A stretch of DNA of 64,000 nucleotides, taken from NCBI GenBank assembly GCA_009702045.1, contig WLIV01000006.1:1-64000 (forward strand), in the 5' to 3' direction. Of the stretch, positions 54,998 through 63,079 are shown piece by piece. Under the pieces are notes generated by a model. That model saw nothing but the letters and a program-made list of their open reading frames with translations. It did not search any database and was not told the origin of the DNA. Each line of letters opens with the position of its first letter. Position 1 is the first letter of the stretch. The DNA is from Actinomycetota bacterium. GTDB lineage: Bacteria; Actinomycetota; Acidimicrobiia; Acidimicrobiales; Ilumatobacteraceae. Position numbers and translations under genes: made by a program.

Positions 54998-55815
54998 TGG
55001 TGGGCTCGCCATGCCTGCGCGAGCCGACCCCATTCGTGGACGTCGAGTTCCTCAGGGCGGCGCTGGTTGTCGATGCCGGCCTCGTCGAACATCTCCGGCG
55101 TCACCACCTCGGCAAGTGAGCGCCGCAGCATCTTGCGTCGCTGACCGAACGCAGTGCGGATCAGCGGGAACATGTCGTCGAACGGCGCTGCCGTTGCGGG
55201 TTCGCTGCGGCGGCGGATGTCGGCCAACGACGACTCGACGTTCGGACGGGGCACGAACACGCTCGCCGGGACATGACCGACGATGCGCGCCGTGGCCCAG
55301 TAGGAGATCTTCACCGTGACGGCGCCGTACTGCGGTGTTCGCGGCGAGGCGCAGAACCGCTCGGCGGCCTCGCGCTGCACCATGACGAGCATCCGGTCGA
55401 TCATCGGAACGCCATCGAGCAGGTCGCACACGAGCGGCGTGGCAACGTTGTACGGCAGGTTGGCGACCATCACCCAGCCAGGTTCGTCGCCCAGCAACGC
55501 GTGCCAGTCGGCTTTCATCGCATCGGCCTCGACGACGGTGACGTTCGCGAGCGGCTCGGTGAGCTCGCGGAGCAGTGGCACGACGCCGCGGTCGATCTCG
55601 ACCGCCAGCACCTCGGCGCCGGTCTCCGCCAACGCAAGCGTCAGTGAACCGAGGCCGGCACCGATCTCGACGACGCGAGAGCCAGGGCCGATCTCGGCGA
55701 GACGGGCGATACGGCGCACGGTGTTCGGGTCGACGACGAAGTTCTGTCCGAGGTCGCGGCGCGGGCTGAGGCCGTTGCTCGAGAGCAACTCGCCGATCGA
55801 CGCGCGGTTGTGCAT
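54994..55815 (-). CDS. rsmA: 16S rRNA dimethyladenosine transferase
   Basis: A 273-residue KsgA/RsmA methyltransferase. DLGQNFVVDPNTVRRIA is the N-terminal signature, VVEIGAGLGSLTLALAETGAEVLAVEID the SAM site, and NLPYNVATPLV the catalytic NLPY motif. It dimethylates two adenines of the 16S 3' end. ATG 55815 overlaps the stop of the upstream secreted protein gene by one base. Confidence 0.94.
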   Translation of the reverse strand: MHNRASIGELLSSNGLSPRRDLGQNFVVDPNTVRRIARLAEIGPGSRVVEIGAGLGSLTLALAETGAEVLAVEIDRGVVPLLRELTEPLANVTVVEADAMKADWHALLGDEPGWVMVANLPYNVATPLVCDLLDGVPMIDRMLVMVQREAAERFCASPRTPQYGAVTVKISYWATARIVGHVPASVFVPRPNVESSLADIRRRSEPATAAPFDDMFPLIRTAFGQRRKMLRRSLAEVVTPEMFDEAGIDNQRRPEELDVHEWGRLAQAWRAHQ

Positions 55816-56306
55816 CACCAGCTCACACGAACTGGAATGGGGGCATCGGTGACATTGCCGATCTCGGCGAAAATCTCGGTGTGGAGCAGTACCCCGATGC
55901 CATCTGGCAATGTCGCTAGCGTCAGCGTGTTGGTGCAGGTGGTGCTTTGGCCGTTGTCGATGTTCGTCACCGTAACGACCGCGCCGTCCGGTGCCTGCAG
56001 GACGCTGCATGGCCGCGTGAGCGTGTCGGGGTAGCGGTGGAAGCTGGCCTGGGCACGCATGCTGTTGGCTGGCAGTGTGCTGGGTACGGCGACATCGATC
56101 AACGTCGGCCGTTTGGGCGTGTCGGTGCCCCCGACGAACAGCGGTGGACCGGGCTCGTATTTCGTGCTGGGAGGCGCAGTCGCGCGAGAACCATTGCTGC
56201 CGCCGTTCTTGTTGGCACTGTCGCTGCTGAAGAACCACAGCGCGGGCAGGGCCACAGCGGTGAAGAGTGAGGCGATGACGACGCGTCGACGGTCGGTGCG
56301 GAGCAT
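55815..56306 (-). CDS. Secreted or anchored protein with RlpA-like double-psi barrel (in the rpfB position)
   Basis: A 163-residue protein. One membrane segment (about 8-28, VVIASLFTAVALPALWFFSS) is followed by a Ser/Pro/Gly linker. The C-terminus DGAVVTVTNIDNGQSTTCTN, then IFAEIG and PIPVRVSW, resembles the end of an RlpA-like double-psi beta barrel (VTN-NG...VRV-W), but the usual RGP and DLS words are missing. It lies exactly where resuscitation factor rpfB is found (tatD-rpfB-rsmA-ispE). It may be a reduced cell-wall protein of that kind, with no lysozyme-like Rpf domain visible. Confidence 0.6.
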   Translation of the reverse strand: MLRTDRRRVVIASLFTAVALPALWFFSSDSANKNGGSNGSRATAPPSTKYEPGPPLFVGGTDTPKRPTLIDVAVPSTLPANSMRAQASFHRYPDTLTRPCSVLQAPDGAVVTVTNIDNGQSTTCTNTLTLATLPDGIGVLLHTEIFAEIGNVTDAPIPVRVSW

Positions 56307-56354
56307 GGTGTGGTGTCGCTCCCGGACGGTGTCGGCCGGTCGCTGCAGAAAAGG

Positions 56355-57143
56355 CTAGGGACGCATACCCGGAAAGGCAAGGCGTGCGTTCCCGCTGGTC
56401 GCGCTGCGCACCTGCTCGATGGACTCTCCGCGCAACGTGGCGAGGGCTTCAACGACGTGGGTGACGAATGCTGGCTGGTTGGTTCGGCCCCGATGCGGCA
56501 CCGGCGCGAGGTAGGGACTGTCCGTCTCGGCGAGGATCCGATCGGTAGGGCACAGGCGGGCGGCTTCGTGCAGACCGGTGGCCGTCTTGAACGTGACGAT
56601 GCCGCTGAAGCTGAGGAACGCCCCGAGCGAGAGACACTGACGCGCTTCGTCCGGCCCGCCAGTGAAGCAATGGAAGATTGTGAGCGGCGGTGTTCCTTCG
56701 GCCGCAAGCACATCGAACGTGTCGGCCCACGCATCACGTGTATGGATGATCAGCGGAAGGTCGCGTTCGTGAGCCAATTGGATCTGCGCAGCGAATGCGT
56801 CGCGCTGCTGTTCGCGTGGTGAGTGGTCGTAGTAGTAATCCAGCCCGCACTCGCCGACCGCGATGACGCGTGGGTCGTCCAGGTACGGCACGATCGTGTC
56901 CACGCCGTGTGTGGCTTCGTGCGGGTGCAGACCGGCAGTGGCAAAGATGCCCTCGTGCCGAGTGGCAACATCGATCGCCTGGGCAGTGCTGGCCGCATCG
57001 CAGCCGACGGAGATCATCGTGGTGACGCCTGCAGCGTGCGCCGCAGTGATGATCTCGTCGACGGTGAGGCCAACCGTGCCGTCCTTGCTGCGCTGGTCGT
57101 AGAGGTGGCAGTGCGTGTCGACGTAGCCGGCGGTGCGTATCAC
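56355..57143 (-). CDS. tatD: TatD-family metal-dependent DNase
   Basis: A 262-residue TIM-barrel hydrolase. YVDTHCHLYD gives the first His pair, FATAGLHPHE a His, VGECGLDYYY the bridging Glu, LIIHTRDA and FHCFTGG two His, and ETDSPYLAP the last Asp. These are all metal ligands of TatD. It acts on DNA ends or damaged 3' termini. It starts with GTG 57143, 7 bp after the metG stop. Confidence 0.93.
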   Translation of the reverse strand: MIRTAGYVDTHCHLYDQRSKDGTVGLTVDEIITAAHAAGVTTMISVGCDAASTAQAIDVATRHEGIFATAGLHPHEATHGVDTIVPYLDDPRVIAVGECGLDYYYDHSPREQQRDAFAAQIQLAHERDLPLIIHTRDAWADTFDVLAAEGTPPLTIFHCFTGGPDEARQCLSLGAFLSFSGIVTFKTATGLHEAARLCPTDRILAETDSPYLAPVPHRGRTNQPAFVTHVVEALATLRGESIEQVRSATSGNARLAFPGMRP

Positions 57144-57150
57144 GGCGTCC

Positions 57151-58650
57151 TCAGCGACGGGGGAACAGCGGGTCGCCCTTGACCACAGCCGTGCCTCCGG
57201 GGTAGCCGCCCCACGCAGCGTTCAGGGGCACACGTTGGTCGCTGACCTGACCGCTGAGACCCAAGCGTTCCCACACGATCTGGCAGGTGTCGGGAATTGC
57301 TGGCGAGGCGAGGACGGCCACGATGCGGAGCGCTTCGAGCGCATCGCCCATCACGGCGTCGACCGTTGCGCCGGGTTCGGTCTTCCACGGCTCATTGGCT
57401 TCGAGATACGCGTTCGTGGCGCGAATCAGTTGCCACGTCGCGTCGAGGGCTTTGCTGGGCTGAAACGCAGCCCAGCCCTCGGTGGCGCCGGCGAGTGCCG
57501 CAGCGGCGGCGGAAGCGAGTGGTGAATCCTGTCGCGGCGCCGGGCCCACCCCGTCGCACTTCTTGCCGACCACGGTGGCGACACGCGACAGCAGGTTGCC
57601 GAGGTTGTTGGCAAGGTCGCTGTTGTAGCGCCCGATGAGGCCCTCGTAGGTGAAGTCGCCATCCTGGCCGTATGCCGTCTCGGCGAGCACGTAGTAGCGG
57701 AAGCCGTCGAGGCCGATGTCGTCGACCAGATCGAGTGGGTTCACGACGTTGCCGGACGTCTTGCTCATCTTCTCGCCACCGACGAGCAGCCAGCCACCCA
57801 CCGCGTAACCCGCTGCGGGTTCCAGGCCTGCGCTCATCAGCATCGCCGGCCAGTACACGCAGTGATGGCGGATGATGTCCTTGCCGATCAGGTTGACACC
57901 CGGCCACCACTTGCCGAACTCTTCGTCGTCGCTGCCGAAACCGACGGCGGTGATGTAGTTGGCCAGGGCGTCGAACCACACGTAGGCAACGTGCTTGTCG
58001 TCCCACGGAAGTGGGATACCCCATTTCAGGCTGGTGCGGCTGACACTGAAGTCGCGCAGACCACCACGGATCAGGCCGAGGGCCTCGTTGCCGCGAAATT
58101 CGGGCTGGATCGCGCCGGGGTGTGCGTCGTACCAATCCAGGAGTCGCTGCTGGAACCGGCTGAGGCGGAAGAAGTAGTTCTCTTCTTCGTAGTACTCCAC
58201 AGGACGCTTGTGGATCTTGCACATGTCGCCCGGGTCGAGTTCGTCATCGGTGTAGTACTCCTCACACGGCACGCAGTACTTGCCCTTGTAGACGTCGAGT
58301 TCGATGTCGCCGGCGTCGTAACAGCGCTGCAGCAGTTCGCTGACGCCGATCTTGTGGCGCTGTTCGGTGGTGCGGATGAAGTCGTCGTTGCTGATGTTCA
58401 GCTTTTCCCACGCCTCGGCATATAGCGGAGCGATCTCGTCGACGAACTCCTGCGGGCTCTTGCCGGCAGCATCGGCGTACTCCTGCACCTTCTGGCCGTG
58501 CTCGTCGGTGCCGGTGAGGAAGTGCACATCCTCACCGAGCAGACGGTGCCAGCGGGCGAGTGCATCGCCGACGATCGTGGTGTACGCGTGGCCCAGGTGG
58601 GGCTTCGCTGTCACGTAGTAGATCGGGGTGGTGAAGTACGTGCGGGTCAT
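57151..58650 (-). CDS. metG: Methionyl-tRNA synthetase
   Basis: A 499-residue class I synthetase. TPIYYVTAKPHLGHAYTTI holds the HIGH-like motif (HLGH) and GGEKMSKTSGNVV the KMSKS loop. The zinc region is CVPCEEYYTDDELDPGDMCKIH, with Cys-Cys, Cys and His in place. The anticodon-binding domain covers about 360-499. There is no C-terminal tRNA-binding (OB) extension, so it is the short monomeric form. It heads the metG-tatD run. Confidence 0.95.
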   Translation of the reverse strand: MTRTYFTTPIYYVTAKPHLGHAYTTIVGDALARWHRLLGEDVHFLTGTDEHGQKVQEYADAAGKSPQEFVDEIAPLYAEAWEKLNISNDDFIRTTEQRHKIGVSELLQRCYDAGDIELDVYKGKYCVPCEEYYTDDELDPGDMCKIHKRPVEYYEEENYFFRLSRFQQRLLDWYDAHPGAIQPEFRGNEALGLIRGGLRDFSVSRTSLKWGIPLPWDDKHVAYVWFDALANYITAVGFGSDDEEFGKWWPGVNLIGKDIIRHHCVYWPAMLMSAGLEPAAGYAVGGWLLVGGEKMSKTSGNVVNPLDLVDDIGLDGFRYYVLAETAYGQDGDFTYEGLIGRYNSDLANNLGNLLSRVATVVGKKCDGVGPAPRQDSPLASAAAAALAGATEGWAAFQPSKALDATWQLIRATNAYLEANEPWKTEPGATVDAVMGDALEALRIVAVLASPAIPDTCQIVWERLGLSGQVSDQRVPLNAAWGGYPGGTAVVKGDPLFPRR

Positions 58651-58724
58651 GGACGGATCCTTTCGGGGAATGGCGGGCTGACGGCTGTTACGAGCCGGGG
58701 CACATTCGACGAGGGTTCGGCGTC

Positions 58725-59573
58725 ATGACAGCCAAGGATACGCCCGCCCGTTCGCAGAAGGGCAAGCGCATTGGGTTGAATGGACGGGTGAGCGAGTTCG
58801 ACGACGCAACCCAGGTGGCCCCCGATGGTTCGGCCACGATCATCGACGGCTGGGACATCAGCGGAAACGCGAACGGTGGCTACTTGATGGCGATGGCCGG
58901 CCGGGCGATGCGCAACGCCAGCGGGCGGCCCGACCCCATCTCGGTGACGGCGCACTACCTGGCGCCCGGTAAGCCCGGGCCAGTACAGATCGACTCGACG
59001 GTCGTGAAGTCCGGTCGGCGCTTCGCCACCGTCTCGGCGCAGATGCACGCGGGTGGCAAACCGATGATGCAACTGGTCGGCGCGTTCGGCGATCTTGCCG
59101 ATGTGAAGTCCTACGAGCACAACGCGTCCGGTCCGCCCGACCTACCGCCGTTCGAGGAGTGTTGGCCGCGGCATCGTGAGCAGGGCGAGGCGGACGTCGC
59201 GCTCAGCGACCGTATCGATGTGCGTCTCGACCCAGCGCTCCTGGGCTGGTCTCGTGGCGAACGTTCGGGCGATGCGGTGATGTCTGGCTGGTTCGCGTTC
59301 CGTGACGGTCGCCCGCTCGACACGCTCGCGTTGCTGATGGTGTGCGATGTGTTCCCGCCGGCGGTGTTCAACCTCGATATGCCCCCCGGGTGGGTGCCCA
59401 CCGTCGAGTACACGGTGCACGTTCGCGCCGTGCCAGCACCGGGACCATTGATGTGCACGTTCCGCACCCATTTCGTTGGCAGTGGGTTCCTCAACGAGGA
59501 CGGCGAGGTGTGGGACAGCACCGGTCGTCTGGTGGCCCAGAGCCGCCAACTCGGCCTCACGCCCCTGCTCTAA
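58725..59573 (+). CDS. Acyl-CoA thioesterase, double hot-dog type
   Basis: A 282-residue protein with two hot-dog halves (about 25-125 and 185-280). GNANGGYLMAMAGRAM is the helix-capping segment of the first half, and VTAHYLAPGKPGPVQIDSTVVKSGRRFATVSAQMH is the beta region typical of TesB/YbgC-like thioesterases. It likely cleaves fatty acyl-CoA. The gene is divergent from metG, 74 bp apart. Confidence 0.85.
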   Translation: MTAKDTPARSQKGKRIGLNGRVSEFDDATQVAPDGSATIIDGWDISGNANGGYLMAMAGRAMRNASGRPDPISVTAHYLAPGKPGPVQIDSTVVKSGRRFATVSAQMHAGGKPMMQLVGAFGDLADVKSYEHNASGPPDLPPFEECWPRHREQGEADVALSDRIDVRLDPALLGWSRGERSGDAVMSGWFAFRDGRPLDTLALLMVCDVFPPAVFNLDMPPGWVPTVEYTVHVRAVPAPGPLMCTFRTHFVGSGFLNEDGEVWDSTGRLVAQSRQLGLTPLL

Positions 59574-59581
59574 CCCCCGCA

Positions 59582-59704
59582 GGTGCGAGTGCCACGGCCC
59601 CGGTGCGAGTGCCAGCGGCGCGCCCGAGTGGCTGGTGGCACCCAGGGTGCCACCACCCACTCGGGTGGCGCGTGGCACTCGCACCGGTGGCCTGGCACTC
59701 GCAC
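59582..59704. repeat. Family A palindromic repeat, copy 5
   Basis: The copy lies between the convergent stops of the thioesterase (59573) and the HAD gene (59715). The core gctggtggcaccc-a-gggtgccaccaccc is nearly palindromic, with cgcccgagtgg and ccactcgggtggcg around it. Outer words ggtgcgagtgcca (left, twice) and tggcactcgcac (right, twice) are inverted. It closely matches copy 3. Confidence 0.85.
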
Positions 59705-59714
59705 GATGAAGGGG

Positions 59715-60503
59715 TTAGCGCGAGCGGGCCCAGCGGACGCCGCCGGCGAAGGAACCGACGGCCAACCCGGCCGCACCCACCGCCTGCGTCGTGCGGCGGA
59801 TGACGGCCTTGGTGCGCTTGGAGAACACCACCACCGGCCACCCGCGCTCACCGGCGATTCGCTCGAGTTTGGCGTCGGGGTTGACGGCCACGGGGTGTCC
59901 GACGGCCTCCAGCATCGGCATGTCGCTGGCCGAATCGCTGTACGCCCAACACTGGTCGAGGTGGAGCCCCTCCCAGCGTGCCAGTTCCTCGATCGCTTCC
60001 ACTTTGCCCTGGCCGTAGCAGAACGGGCCGTCGAGTTCACCCGTGTAGGTGCCGTCGACGATGCGACTGCGAGTGCCGATTCCGGCCGACATGCCGAGTG
60101 CCTTGGCGAGCGGTTCGACGAGTTCGATCGGCGACGCGGAGACGATGTACGTGGCGCGGCCGGCGTGGCGATGCTGGTCGAGGAGGCGCTTGGCCTCGGG
60201 CCGGATGCGTTCCATCAGCTTGGGCACGATCTCGGCGTTGAGCGCAACGAGGTCCTCAAGGCGCACACCCTTGACCGCTCCCAGGATCCGGTCGCGTACG
60301 CCGGTGGACGTGTCGTCGCTCGCTCCGGCAACGACGAATGCCAACGCGCTGGCCGCATCGCGCACGAACTGGTGCGTCGGGACAAGTTTGTTGCGCCAGG
60401 CGGCGATGCCGAGGACGAACGCGCTCGAACCACTGATGAGCGTGCGGTCGAGATCGAAGAATGCTGCGCTCGGACCGCCGGAGTAGATCGGTGTGTCGGT
60501 CAT
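59715..60503 (-). CDS. HAD-superfamily (IB) phosphatase
   Basis: A 262-residue HAD-IB hydrolase. FFDLDRTLISGSSAF is motif I with the nucleophile Asp and its partner, SASPIELVEPLA is motif II, and YSDSASDMPMLEAVGHPVAVNPD is motif III/IV. Relatives are phosphoserine phosphatase-like or act on lipid phosphates. The last 40 residues form a hydrophobic helix plus Arg-rich end, suggesting loose membrane contact. Its start overlaps the rsmI stop (ATGA). Confidence 0.85.
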   Translation of the reverse strand: MTDTPIYSGGPSAAFFDLDRTLISGSSAFVLGIAAWRNKLVPTHQFVRDAASALAFVVAGASDDTSTGVRDRILGAVKGVRLEDLVALNAEIVPKLMERIRPEAKRLLDQHRHAGRATYIVSASPIELVEPLAKALGMSAGIGTRSRIVDGTYTGELDGPFCYGQGKVEAIEELARWEGLHLDQCWAYSDSASDMPMLEAVGHPVAVNPDAKLERIAGERGWPVVVFSKRTKAVIRRTTQAVGAAGLAVGSFAGGVRWARSR

Positions 60504-61333
60504 CGGGGGATCTGCAGTGCCAAGTCGTAGACACGACGCTTGGCTGCGCCGGTCTGCGCCATCACCGTAGCGATCGCGGCGCGCCGATCGGCACCGCTTC
60601 CCAGCGCAGTGTGCAGTGCGGCAACGATCGCGTCATCGTCGGCCTCCTCGGCTGGCGGTGCACCTTCCAGCACGACCACGTACTCGCCGCGGGGTTCGGT
60701 GGTGGCGAGGTGCACCGCGGCATCGGCCAACGTGCCCCGCCACACCTCCTCGAACTTCTTGGTCAACTCGCGGGTGAGTGCCACCCGCCGTTCGGAGCCA
60801 CACGCCGTGCCGAGATCGGTGACGGTGCGGGCGACGCGGTGCGGTGCTTCGTACAAAATCACGGTGCGGCGTTCGGTGGCGACCTCGGCCAGACGTTCGG
60901 TTCGTTCGCGGCCGCTGCGCGGTACGAACCCCTCGAACACGAACCGCGACGTGTCAAACCCGCTGATCACGAGTGCCATGACCAACGCCGCAGGCCCAGG
61001 CACTGCGCTGACCACGTAGCCGGCGGCGGCGGCGGCGCGCACCAGTCGCGCCCCGGGGTCGCTGATACCTGGCGTCCCCGCATCCGTGACGATGGCGACG
61101 TCGTGACCGCCGGCGAGCAGACCCAGCACTTCGTCCGTACGGGCAACCTCGGTGTGCTCGTTGGCGACGGCGAGGCGCACTCCACTGACCCCCGCGTACG
61201 ACAGCAGTTTCCCGCTGTGTCGAGTGTCCTCGCAGCAGATGAGTGCGCAGGCCTTCAACGTCTCGACCGCTCGCGGGGGCAGATCGCCGAGGTTGCCGAT
61301 TGGGGTGCTCACGAGCACCAGGCGGCCGGTCAT
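60500..61333 (-). CDS. rsmI: 16S rRNA (cytidine-2'-O)-methyltransferase RsmI
   Basis: A 277-residue SPOUT-unrelated, tetrapyrrole-methylase-fold enzyme. LVLVSTPIGNLGDLPPRA, CEDTRHSGKLL, IVTDAGTPGISDPGARLV and PGPAALVMALVISGF are diagnostic for RsmI. It methylates C1402 of 16S rRNA. ATG 61333 lies in the overlap with the upstream DUF192 gene, so DUF192-rsmI-HAD form one transcript. Confidence 0.93.
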   Translation of the reverse strand: MTGRLVLVSTPIGNLGDLPPRAVETLKACALICCEDTRHSGKLLSYAGVSGVRLAVANEHTEVARTDEVLGLLAGGHDVAIVTDAGTPGISDPGARLVRAAAAAGYVVSAVPGPAALVMALVISGFDTSRFVFEGFVPRSGRERTERLAEVATERRTVILYEAPHRVARTVTDLGTACGSERRVALTRELTKKFEEVWRGTLADAAVHLATTEPRGEYVVVLEGAPPAEEADDDAIVAALHTALGSGADRRAAIATVMAQTGAAKRRVYDLALQIPR

Positions 61334-61674
61334 TCGCGCAACTCCAGTTGGTCGCCCACGTGCAGCCCCCAGCGTTCGAACGCGCCTGCCTCGGCCTCCA
61401 CCACCGTGTGCGCCTGCCACACCGGCAGACCGATGCGGTTGCGGCGCAAGCGGGCCACCTTCACGACGAAACCGGCACGGTCGAGGAATGCGATGTCGAG
61501 GTCGAACTTCATCCCGATCGAGTGCACCGAGCGACAGGGCGTGATCACGAATGCGCCGTCCACGCCGCTACGTCCCAGCAATCCGTGCGCTCGGGCACGC
61601 CGGTCGACGGCCCGCTCGGCGCTCGCCAGGACGTGTCCTGCGCTCACCAGCCAACAGGGGTCGGTCGCTGTCAT
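61330..61674 (-). CDS. DUF192 family protein
   Basis: A 114-residue protein with the DUF192 pattern: RARGLLGR-like (RARAHGLLGRSGVDGAFVITPCRSVHSIGMKFDLDIAFLD) followed by VVEAEAGAFERWGLHVGDQLEL. Its biochemical role is not established. I start at ATG 61674; a GTG two codons earlier exists. Here it is the first gene of the rsmI operon. Confidence 0.8.
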   Translation of the reverse strand: MTATDPCWLVSAGHVLASAERAVDRRARAHGLLGRSGVDGAFVITPCRSVHSIGMKFDLDIAFLDRAGFVVKVARLRRNRIGLPVWQAHTVVEAEAGAFERWGLHVGDQLELRE

Positions 61675-61704
61675 GTCCACAGATTGGCATGCCGAGCAGC
61701 GTGC

Positions 61705-61730
61705 GCCACCTCACGGGCTCGTGAGGTGGC
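61705..61730. promoter_or_regulatory. Perfect hairpin between divergent DUF192 and trmB
   Basis: The palindrome gccacctcacg-ggct-cgtgaggtggc has 11-bp arms and a 4-nt loop. It lies upstream of both divergent genes, so an operator is more likely than a terminator. No matching regulator gene is nearby. Confidence 0.55.
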
Positions 61731-61754
61731 TCCCGAGGCGGTAGAGATGAGGTC

Positions 61755-62420
61755 ATCGATACGACGCCCTACCCTCCAGCACGCAGCTTTCGGCCACGAC
61801 GCCGCGCGCTGTCACCCACCCGCGCCCTGGCGTATGGACGTCAGTTGCAGGAGTGGTCGTTGGCGGTCGAGGGCGCGCCGCTGAACTGGACTGAACTGTT
61901 CGGCACCCTGCCGGTGGTGCTCGAGATCGGTTTCGGCGGCGGTGAGGCGGTGGTGGCGCTCGCTGCTGCCCGCCCGGATGAGGCGATCGTGGGGGTGGAC
62001 GTGCACACCCCGGGTGTGGCCCACGTGCTCGACGCGGTGGAGGCGAACGGTTGGCGGCACGTGCGCGTCGTGGACGGTGATGTCCTTGAGTTCCTGCCCC
62101 GGGTCCCCGCCGGTTCGCTCGAGTCGGTGCGGATGTACTTCCCCGATCCGTGGCCCAAGAACAAACAGCGGCATCGGCGACTGTTCCGCCCGGACGTCGT
62201 CAGCGCGCTGGTGGACCGTCTGCGCGTCGGTGGATCCCTGCACGTCGCCACCGACGTCGAGGACTACGCGCGTCAGGTGGTGGAGGTGGCCGAGGCTGAC
62301 GGTCGGCTGCGCGGCGGCGTGGTGGCCAGGCCTGAGTGGCGGCCGCTGACTCGGTTCGAGCAGCGCGGCCTGGATGCAGGTCGCACACCTCATGACCTGA
62401 TCTACGAAAGACTGCACTGA
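61755..62420 (+). CDS. trmB: tRNA (guanine-N7-)-methyltransferase
   Basis: A TrmB methyltransferase: VLEIGFGGGEAVVALA is the SAM site, YFPDPWPKNKQRHRRLF the family signature, and TRFEQRGLDAGR the C-terminus. It makes m7G46 in tRNA. The conserved N-terminal words RSFRPRRRALSPTRALAYGRQL are encoded from 61782, but no ATG, GTG or TTG lies in frame between the stop at 61722 and that point. The only near-start is ATC at 61755, given as the nominal start. The first normal start is TTG 61845, which would lose the conserved part. An ATG at 61747 is in another frame. Confidence 0.8.
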   Translation: MDTTPYPPARSFRPRRRALSPTRALAYGRQLQEWSLAVEGAPLNWTELFGTLPVVLEIGFGGGEAVVALAAARPDEAIVGVDVHTPGVAHVLDAVEANGWRHVRVVDGDVLEFLPRVPAGSLESVRMYFPDPWPKNKQRHRRLFRPDVVSALVDRLRVGGSLHVATDVEDYARQVVEVAEADGRLRGGVVARPEWRPLTRFEQRGLDAGRTPHDLIYERLH

Positions 62421-62421
62421 G

Positions 62422-63069
62422 ATGAACGCACCGCGCACACCCCATGTGTCAGGCCGCTTCCGTGTCAACACGTGCGGGCTGCTCGGTGTGGTCGCCGGTG
62501 CAGCAACCGCGTCGTTCCAGCCATGGCAACTGGCCGTCCTGGTGGGGTGGCTCACGCTGGCGGCATCGCTGCTCGGCTGGATCTGGTACGAGGTCGCCGA
62601 CTGCGATGCAGAACACACCCGGTTGCGGTCGACGATCGAGGACACCACGCATCTCACTGCCAACGCGGTGGTCGTCGCTGCGAGCACGATCAGCCTGGTG
62701 GGGGTGGCTTTTGGGTTGGCCAAGGCGCGCCACGTTGGCCACAACCTGCAGGTGGTGATGACGGTCTGCGCCGTGGCTGCAGTGGTGCTGTCGTGGCTGG
62801 TGGTGCATTCGATGTTCACGCTGCGCTTCGCGCACGAGTACTACCGGGACGAATCGGGAGGTCTGGTGTTCCCAGGCGGGGAAGATCCGGACTACGTCGA
62901 CTTTGCCTACTTCGCGTTCACGATCGGTATGGCGTTCGCGGTCAGCGACGTGCAGATCGCGAGCCGCGTGATGCGCCGCGTCGCGCTGCGCCAGCAATTC
63001 ATCAGTTACCTGTTCAGCGCAGTGATCGTCGGTCTGGTGATCAACGTGATGGCCAGCTTCGTCCGCTGA
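62422..63069 (+). CDS. DUF1345 family membrane protein
   Basis: A 215-residue protein with about five membrane helices, including LLGVVAGAATASF, LAVLVGWLTLAASLLGWIWYEV, a pair around residues 75-125, and a C-terminal helix. TLRFAHEYYRD and DYVDFAYFAFTIGMAFAVSDVQI are hallmarks of DUF1345. The function is unknown. It starts 1 bp after trmB and is probably co-transcribed. Confidence 0.85.
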   Translation: MNAPRTPHVSGRFRVNTCGLLGVVAGAATASFQPWQLAVLVGWLTLAASLLGWIWYEVADCDAEHTRLRSTIEDTTHLTANAVVVAASTISLVGVAFGLAKARHVGHNLQVVMTVCAVAAVVLSWLVVHSMFTLRFAHEYYRDESGGLVFPGGEDPDYVDFAYFAFTIGMAFAVSDVQIASRVMRRVALRQQFISYLFSAVIVGLVINVMASFVR

Positions 63070-63079
63070 TCCCGACGTC

